NCBI GenBank assembly: GCA_008000375.1 | Contig: SMOI01000002.1 | Coordinates: 152,035-216,034, forward strand | Direction of reading: 5' to 3' | From: Poteriospumella lacustris | Taxonomy: Eukaryota > Sar > Chrysophyceae > Chromulinales > Dinobryaceae | Length of the DNA stretch: 64,000 bases | Part shown: in pieces, positions 44,530-54,795 of the stretch | How positions within the stretch are numbered: position 1 is the first letter of the stretch | How the letters are laid out: each line of letters opens with the position of its first letter | Position numbers and translations under genes: made by a program | Notes under the pieces: model-generated | The model's database searches: none | What the model saw: the letters and a program-made list of their open reading frames with translations, nothing else | What the model was told of the DNA's origin: nothing

Positions 44530-45138
44530 TGCTTCTCAGTGCTACCGCCAGCAGTAGGTGCACGCGCCGGCAGTCCCCGCTGCTCCAGCCTATGGCGAGG
44601 CGCGGCATGCAGGCGAAGAGGTTGCCACCGAGCACCGCCAGCGACGCGGCGGGCGGCGGCGTCGCGAGCGCCGGCGGCAGCGGCCCGGCGAAGTCGTTGT
44701 GCGCCAGCCGCGGTCGCGTCAGGTTCGTCGCCTCCCGCGCGAAGGCGGCGTCGAGGCGGCCCGCGAGGCGGTTGCGCTGCAGGTCGAGGTGCATCCAGGC
44801 GGCGTGTGGCGCTGCAGCGCGGCGGGCAGCGTTGTCCGAAGCGTCCAGCGCCGTGAGCGATGCCGCCAGCGCAACGCCGAGGTTGCCGTCGTCTAGCGGG
44901 CCGAAGAGGCCGTTGCGAGCTGGCGACAGCGTCTGCTGCCGCGTGAAGTTCTTCAGAGCACACGACGGAAACGGTACCGCCAGTCGCCCCGGCGCGAAGA
45001 CGCGATGCGGCGCGCTTCTCCACCAAACGTCCGCGCGGCCGGCGTCGAAACTGTCACCAAAGTCCCACGCGCTACCGTTTGCTGCAGCGCCAAAAGCTCG
45101 GGGTCTGCCCTAGGACCGCCATCCACCGTAAACCTCAA
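44530..45138 (-). pseudogene. Broken, GC-rich leucine-rich-repeat (plant-type LRR) gene fragment
   Basis: On the minus strand, pieces of an LRR protein are readable only by changing frame. Near 45130-45070: DPELLALQQTVA, like an LRR N-terminal cap. In another frame: WDFGDSFDAGRADVWW, then CALKNFTRQQTLSPARNGLF, GPLDDGNLGVALAASLTALD. After a disturbed stretch near 44800: MHLDLQRNRLAGRLDAAF and NLTRPRLAHNDFAGPLPP, ALA, then NLFAC. The spacing of L, N and G/P fits 23-24-residue LRRs. At least two frame changes and no flanking exons make this a relic. GC content is clearly higher than in the neighbours, so it may have come from elsewhere. No full gene should be inferred. Confidence 0.6.
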
Positions 45139-45163
45139 ATAAGCCCACGGTTAGGGTTTACCC

Positions 45164-45730
45164 CGCTCGTCTGTATATGCACTTGTAGGTGACGAACAAG
45201 GGCGCACGGAACCTGTATGAAACAGACTTCCACTACAAGGTCGATTACATCGTGCCGCATTATTGCACCGATGGCGAAGATGCCTGCTATATGATCCGCG
45301 ACCAGTTGCTGACGACGCACGAGTCTCCCGCGCCAGAGCGTCTCCCGTTGATCTCTCTGCCCGATGGGCACGTCTGACAAGTCCCCACGCTGAAGCGACT
45401 GACCGCCGTAGGCTGTGCAAGATCCCAAGATCCCTGCTGTCTGTATATATATACTACATAGCCCAGCTCCGTCTGTTTCCATCCTATTTCATCGAATCTC
45501 ATTCCGTGTTCCATGAAGTGACGTAATTACGCGGGTTGTTGCTAACGTTTCTCTGCGTGTGCTAAGTGTGTGTGGGGGGGGGGTGCTTTGTTTTTCTGGT
45601 CGTTTTCTCTTTTTTGTATTGGGAGGGGCGAATCGATATCGGAGATGCATATGACGAGAGCAATGTGCAGCGTTACCAACCGAATACATATGGGGGAAGG
45701 GGGGTCTACCGCACACACCGAAGCAGCATC
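45164..45730 (+). pseudogene. Duplicated segment, copy B: orphan last exon of the Naa10-type gene plus 3' flank
   Basis: Colinear with 41489-41980. The exon copy (45189-45377 by the same boundaries) keeps its splice acceptor (CACTTGTAG), full reading frame and stop. It differs from exon 3 at five residues: Lys to Asn, Ala to Asp, Tyr to Cys (in HYCTDGEDACYM), Leu to Arg and Asp to Gly. Exons 1 and 2 are absent upstream; DUF285 and LRR sequence stand there instead. It cannot encode an acetyltransferase alone. It is either a dead duplicate or, less likely, an alternative terminal exon. About 85 bp with a G-run and T-rich patch are inserted after TGACGTAATTACG. Confidence 0.88.
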
Positions 45731-46658
45731 AACAGCAGCAACGACGGCAGCAGCAACAGCAACAGCCTCGCCGCTCGAGATCAGCTCTGTCGCAAGGCTG
45801 CTGCTACAGGTGCTTCGACCGTCAAATGAACGAAGAAGGACCACTACCCCCCCCCCCCGCCACGAAACCCCGCCACGCGGAAACAAAGCAAAGTGAATCG
45901 AAAACAAAGCAAAACAAATCGCACAGGGAATCCCACCGACCGAAACAAAACGAAACAAACGAACAAAACAAAACAAAAACGAACAGTCCACAGCCCACCG
46001 ACGCATAGAACACGAGGCGGAGGGGCCGAAGGAGACCGAGGCAAACAGGATAGCGCAGTAGGAGCAGCAGCGACAGCAGAAGAGGATGGACGGTGGAGGG
46101 GGGGGCGTACAGAGCAAGTGGAGAGAGGGGAGGGGTAACAGTGTCGACGTGTCTGTGTGTATGTGCAGGGCGACAGCGACGAAGAAAACGATGCGAGTCG
46201 CACAGATGCGGCGGAGGCGGGGGAGGGGGCAGTCAGAGAGCGACGCGAAACGAGAGAGAGAGAGAGAGACACGGCAGTGGCATGGCAAGAGCCGACAGCA
46301 GCGCAGCGCGCAGCTGAACCAAAAAAAAACAACGACAAAACCGACGAATGAAGCAAAGCGAGGCGAAGTACAGCGAAGTACGAGGGGGTGTGGGTGGGGT
46401 GAGTAAGTGGGGGGGGGGGCGGGGGGTTGACGCGGAGGTCAACAGAATCAACAAAACAAATACAGCTGAGGGTGTGTGGTGGTGGTGGGGGGGGGGCAAA
46501 CAGAAACTAAAACAGACAGCTGTGTGATACTTCGAGCGAGAAGCACCACCGCCAAACAAAAGCGGTGACGGTTAAAGAGGAGAGGGCGAGGACAGAGGGG
46601 GGGGGGAGAACTGACGGACAAAGAGACTGGAGGCTGAGGAACTGGGCCACACTGGACC
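45731..46658. other. Simple-sequence-rich intergenic region
   Basis: About 930 bp with C- and G-runs (45847-45859, 46409-46430, 46487-46497, 46598-46608), AACAAAAC-type A-rich repeats near 45900-45990 and a GA repeat at 46251-46269. Long open frames on both strands come from the biased composition. It includes the 3' UTR of the otubain gene. No gene is seen. Confidence 0.55.
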
Positions 46659-49600
46659 CTACCGCCGCGTGGCGGTGGAGGATGTTGCGGCAGCGCCCGT
46701 GGTCGTCTTAGTGAGCAGCTTTGGCGTGCGTTTGAACTTGACCAAGAGGTCGCGTAGCTCGATGACGCTCTTGACGCGCATGGACCGATCGTCCCACAGA
46801 CCGTGATACTTCAACCAGTCCTGGGCCTGTACCCGGTCCAGCGTCCGCAGCTTGTCTTCTTTCAGACGCTTCCAGATATCGTCGCGCTCTTCTTCGAAGG
46901 GCACACGCAGCATGCGGGAGCTGCTACTGGTGGTTGGCGTGGTGGCTGAGGACGACGCAGCGGCGGCGGTGGCAGCCGCAGGCGAGGTCATGGGTGGTGC
47001 GGTGGGCGCAGTGGTGACGGCGGCGGTCGGAGTCGTCGCGGTGGACGGCGGTCGCATCGCTGAGCTACTGCGACGAGCGGTAGCAGTGGGCGTCGATTTG
47101 CTGCTGCCGGTCGTCGCCACCGCGGGCGACTTGGTGCTGCTGCTGGTGGTGGCGGTGGCGGTGGCTTCGTTCGCGGTGGCAGCTGCCGCAGCGTTGGCGG
47201 TGGCGGGCAGACCCGTCGAGGCGGTCGTGATCTTGCCCGGCCGCGAGCCGACGATGGCGATGGACACGGTGCGTTTGTGCGGCGACTCGGTGCGCGTCAC
47301 CTTCGACGATCCGGTGGGGGTGGCACTGGCACCGGTGGACGCCCGGCGACCAGCGGCGCTGGGCGTCGATAGTGGCGTCGCAACCGGCGTCCCCGCCGCA
47401 GACGACGGGGTACGCGACAGCGACGGACGGCTGCCGATGACGATGGGTCGCGGCTGTGTCGTCGGCGTCGTTGTAGCGGAGACGGGGACGGCGACAGGGG
47501 CGGCAGGTGTCGTCGCAACGCGACCAGACGGCGTCGTCTGCGAAGGTGTCGGCGGGGCCGATGGCCCGTTGCTGCGTGGCCGCAGGGGGCTCGCCTGCAG
47601 GTTGTTGCCCACAAGCTCCGGCTGCAATGGCGTGGGACGCGGCCGCACCGCGCTACGGTTCTGCGCCAAACTTGCGATGCCGCCACTCATCGGTGACAGT
47701 GGCGCCACCGCTGCTGCAGTAGACTCTGCCGCAGCAGCTGAAGTAGCGACAACTGTAGCAGTGGCAGTGGCAGCGGCAGCGGCAGCAGCGGCAGCGGCCG
47801 CCAAGGGCGATGCCATCGGAGACGCAGGCGTCGGGGTGGACGTCCTCTGGACGAGATTCTGCAGGCTGTTCGTGCTGCTGTTGTGGCTGCTCGTCACCGT
47901 GTCCACCCGCGACACGAATCGCCCATACGCCTCGTGGACCTCGGTCACCTGTGTCACGTGTTCGTAGCCGATCGCATCGAGTAGCAGGCCCCGTTCGATG
48001 CCCTGGGCCCGGCCCTGCTGATACACGGCGACGACCACCGCATCGTCGGCGTCATCGTCGCCAATCGGCATCAACGTCGATTTCCGCAGCATTTCGTGCC
48101 GCTCCGAGAAACGAATACAACGAATGGCGGCGCGCAGATTGAAACAACTGAACGTGACGATGGCGGCGATGGCGTGGTCGTTGGCGAAGTGGAAGACGTC
48201 GACGAGGCGTTCGTACAGCTGGTACAGCCGGCTGAAGTGGAACTTGTCGCTGATTTCGCAGAGCTCGTGACGCGACAGACGCTTCGGTGTCGAGGAGGCC
48301 GGGGGCGCTGGCGGCAACGGTGGCTGTTGCAGCGCGGGAGACGACGCGGCACGGACAATAGGCGAGGCGGTGCGCGGCGATGGCGCGGAGGAGCTGTACG
48401 GCGAGGGTACGCCACTGCTCGCACGCCTCAACAGCATCGGGTTCGTCGTGGAGGGCACCTGGTCGGTGTCGGCGGCGGCTTTGCTGCCGGTCGACTGCGA
48501 CGGCGCGGCGTTGAATGATGACGACGACGGAAAGGACGACGGAGATGGTGGCGCCTTCATCGACTGCGAAATCGCCGAATACCGCTGCGCCAGCGACTTT
48601 GGCGATGCTCTCGCGGCACTGTGGCTGCTGCTGCTACTGCTGCTGGGTGAAGGCTGCTTGTTCGCTTTCTCCGCCTCCGTCGCGTTGTGGCAGAAGACGC
48701 GAATCTCGGTCGCGGCGTAGCATTGGCCCGTCACGACGGCGTCCAGGACCAGGTCGAGATCGAAAGGGCCCGCGACGTAGACGGCGACCAGTTCGCGCAG
48801 CGCAGTGGTCCATTGATCGACGGGAACCTTCGCCCGGATGTGCGTGATTTTCTTCTCTTCGGACGCGGTCAGATTGCCCTGTTCAAGAATGGTAGCGGTG
48901 GGGTCTATCGCCGCCAATTCTTCGTCCAGCGGTGACGGTGACGGGGCCCGTGGCTGTGTCGGTGTCGGCGACGGCGGCGGTGGTGGCAGTGCCGACGCGG
49001 TTTGATGTTGCGCGACGGGTTTGACGATGTCGGTGCTCTCCGACGCGTATTGCGCGCTGAATTCGGCCGTTTCGGTCGTCCCACTCGTCGCCTGTTGCTG
49101 TGTAGCGCTGTTGACTCGTCGCTCTTCGGCAGCCGTTGACGGCGGAGGAGGTGGTAGAACAGTCACTGGAGCAGCTGAAGCAGCTGGAGCAGTCCGAGCG
49201 GCCGCGTTGGCCTCGGCGGCTTCGCAGTACTGTTGAATGCCTGCGCAGGTGTACTGTTTGCCCACGACGACGGCCTCGAGAATCAATTCGGGCGGGAAGT
49301 CGCCGTCGCGGAGCATTAGCTTCACGTTCGTCTTCGCCTTCTCCTTGATGAACGACGGGGCGGCCTCTTCGACCTTGCGCAGCCACGCCTGCTCTTCGGG
49401 GTCGACACCTGCCGCCAACGACAATGGCGTCGCCGCGGAGACGGCGGATCCCGACGGTTGACGGGTCAATGGCGATGCACCAGCAGTAGCGGCGGCAGAG
49501 GTGAGCGATGGGGGCAGCGGCGGTTTGACGACGGCCGCGTCACTGAGCTCTGCCGATGGCGGTGGTGGCGGCGACTGTTGCTGCTGTTGTTGCTGTTGCT

Positions 49601-52600
49601 GCTGCTGCTGCTGCTTAGCTTGCTCTTCGCGCTCGTTGCACCAGGCTTCGTCGCACGCGCGAATGAGTGCAGCCTTTTCGATGACGCCCTTCGTCACGAC
49701 GGTGTGCAAGATGAGCGGCATCGGGAACTTCGTATGCAGCCGCACGTGCACGATGGCCTCCATCGCGTGGCTGCGTTGATACGGCGTCATGCGACCTTCG
49801 TACTCCTTCACCAGGCGACGGTCGTCCTCGGAGAGCCCTTCGAGTTTGTCCCTTGTCGCCGACGCCGTCGGTCGCGCTCCCGTCGCTGTCGCCGCCGTCG
49901 CACCGGAGACGACAGACGCATCGCCCCCGTTCGCGGTCTTGTCGTTGTCGTTGTCGGTGGTGGACGAGAGGATCTCGTGGACGGGGACACCGCCGTGCGC
50001 CTCTTCGACCGCGAAATAGTTCGTCAGCCATTCGTTCTCGTTCTTGGGCTTGTGGGTGAACCACGCCTCGAAGATGAACGGGACGTGCAGCTCCATATCG
50101 ACGAGCATCTGGGCGCGTTCGACCATTTTCGGGAGCTTCAACGTCGAGTCTTTCTTCTGCGCCTCGGCCAACGCACGAGCGAAATCGCGTTCTCGCACAG
50201 AGGTGCCACTGACGCTGGTGGTCGAAGCGATGCCGCCACTGTCACTGGCTGCGGTTCCGTTCGCGGTGATGACAGTCGAAGTTGCCGCGGTAACTGCCGC
50301 GGGCAGAGACAACGGCGTCGCCGCGACACCGACGATACCCCCCGCGATCGATCCCGTGCGACTGGGTGTACCACCGGCGACCGCACCCAACGCTGGTGAA
50401 TTGGGAGCCAGTAGATGCGGTGACGGTGCTCGTGGGAGTCCCGGCGCTGGTGATGTCCGCTCGTACGACTCGCCATCGGCGGATCGCGAGTGACGTCGCA
50501 GCAACAAGGCATCGCTGGGGGTCGATGGCCTCGACGTAGGCGTCACCACCGTCGCGGGTTCCAATGCCGCGACGGCCGCGACAAACTGTTGTCGGTACAA
50601 GAGGTCGTAATGGCCCGGACGGAAGAGCAATGACACCTGGTACCGCCGAGGCTCCATGCCTTCCTCCCACCCGCCTTTCTTAATCAACGGAACGTGCTCG
50701 TTGCGATCCAACATGACGATTTCGGCGTAGGCGTTGAGCAGCATGGGCAGGATACCGATGTCCACGTGGGGGCCCTCGGCACATTCGCCCATTTTCATCA
50801 CCTGATCGTCGCAGTATTCGTCAAAGTCCCTACACCGCGCACACAGCAGAGGTCACACGTTAAGATCGAGAGGGGGGAGAGAGAGAGAGAGGGAGGGAGA
50901 AGAGGCGACGTACTTGTATTGTTCGTGGGTAGACATGATGGCAATCTGCATCGACAGTCCATTCCACTCGGTCTCCTTGTTGTCCTTGAGAAACGCCATG
51001 ACGAGTTTCTTCGACGCCACGATCAACGCCGAGTCGAGCCCCGTCGATTCATCCAACACGTCGCACTCTAATTCCTTGACGCTCAACCATCGCTGATTGT
51101 CTATATCGACACAGTACCGTTGTCAAGACCCAGTCACAACCACGCGGAACAAATGAAATACGAAAGCGTCGTCGACGTACCGGCGGCCGCTTGTAAAATG
51201 GACAACAACTGGTGATGGTCCTGTTGGCGGGCGTCTTCGCTCGCTTCAAAGACAATCGCTTTCATCACGTTGTGCAAGTCTTGAAAGCATTGCACACGAT
51301 CTTGACGGACAATCGCTTGTTCCAGCAGGCCGAAGAGAATCGCACGATAATAACAGTTGCCATCGCCACGAATCTCCAAAAACCCTTCGTACGTTTGGGC
51401 CATTTCTTGTACCTTCCGTTGAATCGATTGATTGAATCGATCGTGATTGGCAATCGTCGACAACGGATACCGTCCGCCGACGAAGGCGGTCTTGATACGC
51501 CGCACTTGGGCGACGTCGCCGTCGCGGAAGATCCCCCACAACCCCGTCGCATCCGAGGGCACGTCTTCGTATTCAATCTTCCGATTCCAACCGGAGTCTT
51601 CGACTTTGATCAACATCAAATCTTGTACAGCTTCGGTACACCCCACTGCTTCACAGGCGATCTCCAAGACTTCATCATACGAGGCATCGGTATTCACCGT
51701 GATTTCGAATTTACCACGACGGAATTGATCCGGGCGTTCGATCAACAAGCGCATATTGGCCCCCGAGAACGACCGGGAGAAGGAACGATCCTGACGAACC
51801 GATTGGGGACGACTTTTCTGACTTTCTTTCAGACGTGTCAAGTCAACAAACAAATCCAAATCCATCGATTGTAAATCGGTAGCCGTTTGTTCGAGAATAA
51901 CCGCCTCGATGTCCTCCACCGATCGTCCTTGAGTCATCATCACTTCGGCATTGCGCAATAACATGATACGTATTCGGTCGGGTAGACTCCGGACAATATC
52001 TAGCTGTTCCAACCGAGCAATGGCGGCGGAAATGTGTACTTTGGGTGAATGCATAGCTGGACCCTGAGGCTCCGCAGACGATGGACGACGATTGGCTTCT
52101 GGTGTCGCATAGCGACTGGAGGAGTTTCGACGACTGAAACTGGTACGAGGCGAATCGATTGCTGATGGTGGCATTGGACTGGATTCTGAGGCACGTAACG
52201 ATCGACGTGGATTCGGGGTCTCGAGAAAGAGGTCCTTACGTGGGGCAGCGATCAATTGAAAGTCCACCAACTGTCGCTCCAGATCACGCACATTCACCAG
52301 ACCACTTTGGTGTGCATATTTACAATAAATGCATGGGAAATCATCGTATTTGGAGGTTTGTGTAATCAACAAGCTCCTATCCATGAAGCCACCACCCATG
52401 CGATCACTCATAAAACAACAATACAAGATACGTGCCTCCATGCATGGCAACTTGACACCCGCTTCTGACGTAGTGGTGATAATTTGAATCTCGAAGAAAT
52501 CGTGAGTGGATTGATCTTGTGAAATGAAATGATTGGCACAAACAAAGTGCCCAGTGTTGCAGAAGCGGACGAAGGCACCCGCTCGATCCACCTTTCGGCA

Positions 52601-53029
52601 ATTGATATTGCTGCAGCAAACGTATGCACCAGGATTCGTTACTCGACCTCGACGTAGAAACACTCTTCGTCGGATATCAGTGGATAAAATGGCAACCAAA
52701 TGTGCACAGAGAACATCGGGCATGCGGAGTTGAGAGCTGTATTGATGTGCGGCGTAGGAGATAGGAAAGTCGACAGTGGCGTCAATGATGACAAAGATAA
52801 CCGAACTCGTCATATCTAGTTGTTCAACGCTCAACACGAATCCACCTCTGTGCTCAGGTGGATAGGTAGCCACTTGGCGCAATCGCTGATCCATGTTTTC
52901 GTCCACACTGTCTAATCTGTCTATGAAAATTCTTTCTCCTGGCTTCACATCCTGAAAACTCAAGAACTCAGGAGAACCCCCTCCATTTCCACCCATATAC
53001 ATATCAACCATTTTCTTTCCCTCTGGCAT
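46659..53029 (-). CDS. Giant otubain-family deubiquitinase (peptidase C65) with helical repeats
   Basis: Cysteine protease that cleaves ubiquitin chains. Exon 1 is 53029-51181, exon 2 is 51100-50914, exon 3 is 50829-46659; introns 80 and 84 bp; about 2068 residues. The N-terminal 270 residues carry Cys-rich pairs (YVCCSNINC, FPCIYCKY). A UBA-like helical block lies near 340-400 (SLPDRIRIMLLRNAEVMM). The otubain domain spans about 540-760 across all three exons: GDGNCYYRAILFGLL with Cys559, STHEQYKKDFDEYC at the first splice, and LLFRPGHYDLLY with His752. The remaining 1300 residues are Ala/Ser/Pro-rich with a polyQ run (49576-49617) and at least four similar helical units, for example FPPELILEAVVVGKQYTC, FDLDLVLDAVVTGQCYAA, FPMPLILHTVVTKGVIEK. 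Known otubains are about 230-300 residues, so this is greatly extended. An AG just before ATCCTGCTGAAT (about 53046) may mark an upstream exon. Confidence 0.85.
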
Positions 53030-53568
53030 TTTCACCTCGGCATTCAGCAGGATCTATTCTGAGAGATAAAGTGAATGAAATCTTTGAATCCTGAAGAATC
53101 GAGGAAATGAGTGACACAACGAGGGGGGGGGGAATGAAAATGGATGACAGCAGAGCACGACACGTATAGAGGGGTTGAGAAACTTTATGGAAATTATGGA
53201 TTTAAATCGTTCAGAATCCTTGTGCCCTGTCTTTGGTGTTGGAGATGAGATCCGAAAACAGAGCAGAGCGAGAAAGGAGCAGCAGCAGGCGAAGCCGAAT
53301 TGCGCCGAAACAAAACGACCGACATCTGGCAAGCACGATTTCCTCACAACTCGTGATTTGTGAGTTTTAGGTTTATCCAGTTTGTCTGGTTTACCCACCT
53401 TTCCCCACCTGCAAGCTGTGTAAATCTGGGTTGGCTCACTCCCTGCACCAGCGAAAGACCACCTGCAGAAAAAAGAAATATTGGTAAGGACTTTAGACAA
53501 ATATTGACGAGAAAGAAGGAGTCCTTGAGACTGATTTGCATCGATTTGAGTTCCCAATCCAAAGAAAA
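53030..53568. promoter_or_regulatory. Divergent intergenic region, otubain and ESF2 genes
   Basis: 539 bp between divergent genes. It includes a G-run at 53125-53132. A pyrimidine-rich stretch ending TCTCAGAATAG just before the otubain frame hints at a spliced 5' exon on the minus strand, but none could be identified. Confidence 0.35.
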
Positions 53569-54596
53569 ATGTCGGAGTCGGATGAAAAGAGTATCGGACG
53601 TCTTCAGCGCGAGGCGCAGTTGTATCGAGACGAATTCCAACGTCGCGGAGTCATTTACATGAGCAGAGTCCCTCCCTTCATGAAACCCAACAAAGCAAAG
53701 TCCATCTTTGAGCAATACGGCGAAGTTACTCGTTTGTACTTGGCCGAAGAAGGTAGGATCTTTGGTCTCACGCTCTGGCAATATCTATATGCACTTACAT
53801 GAACTTCTCTCGTATCCCAGATGTTCAAGCTCGTCGAAAGCGGAAGGAGCATGGTGGAAATGGATCGAAGCAGTTTAAAGAAGGTATGATTTTCTTGTTT
53901 TGTTTATCTGCAAGAAATTGATGGAATTGATGGCGTCACATACCCAATGGTTTTTAGGTTGGATTGAGTTTGCCGACAAGAAAATTGCCAAGCAGGTGGC
54001 AGAATCATTGAATAATACGCCTATCGGTGGAAAGAAAGGAGATTTCTACCACGATGATATTTGGAACTTGAAGTATCTGAAAGGGTTCAAGTAAGTACCG
54101 CGCCCCCAACTGACGGTCACCGCCCTCACATCATACTGTAACGATGATCCAGGTGGGAGTTTTTGACGGAGAAACTCACGTACGAGCGGCGAATAAGAGA
54201 ATCGAAGCTGAAGGCAGCTCTCCTACAGGTAATACCTTCTCCCACGACACGATTCTTCTCGATAAGAGCCCACTCAACGGTGAAATGTTTGCGGTTGATG
54301 TTATGCAGGCCCGCAAGATGAACGCTGAGATGTCCGATCTCATTGAAAAGACAAAAGTACAAGAACAGGTCAATGAACGTCGTAAGAAACGCACTATTGA
54401 TGATGTCAACGGAGGAAACGACGGTGGATCATCCAGCGCGGGAGCGGATACGGAGGAGCGTTTGCAAAAGAAGTTGAAACGCAAATTCAAGCAAAACCGC
54501 ATGATTGGGGCGGAGTACGACGACAAGGACAACAAGGTGAACAAGCGCTTGTTGACATCTATCTTTACACGAGCGGCCGAATCGAACGATAGTTGA
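53569..54596 (+). CDS. ESF2/ABT1 family pre-rRNA-processing RNA-binding protein
   Basis: Nucleolar factor of the small-subunit processome (yeast Esf2, animal ABT1). Five exons: 53569-53752, 53821-53883, 53958-54090, 54153-54228, 54309-54596; introns 68, 74, 62 and 80 bp; 247 residues. The spliced RRM reads [100 protein letters not shown], a near-perfect family signature in which every splice junction falls inside a conserved motif. The C-terminal part is charged and coiled-coil-like ([14 protein letters not shown] ... [19 protein letters not shown]). It is the most intron-dense gene in the window. Confidence 0.95.
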
Positions 54597-54795
54597 GCTG
54601 CACGGGTGTATACAACGTGGAATACAAGCGGAAGAGGTGTCATGGCCGTTGACAACCGCGACAAAGCACTGTCATCGCTCGCAGTGTAACAGAGCGGCAT
54701 AATGATCGATGCACGGTGTGCTTGTTAACAACCCAATTGAATATCGTGCATTCTCTGTTTACAAGATAGCATTGTAGCATGTGACACGCTGCGTG

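Noticed and set aside
45149-45160. Telomere-like GGTTAGGGTTTA suggesting an internal telomere scar
   Set aside because: Only about one and a half units; kept as a remark in the duplication finding because chance cannot be excluded.
45542-46400. Frames of 248 and 170 residues on the minus strand in the G-run region
   Set aside because: Composition reflects C/T-rich simple sequence; no domain, no conserved start, and it overlaps the duplicated 3' flank.
46852-50399. Val/Ala- and Arg-rich frames on the plus strand opposite the otubain C-terminal region (for example 46852-47967 and 49458-50399)
   Set aside because: Shadows of the Ala/Thr/Ser-rich otubain frame; no independent features.
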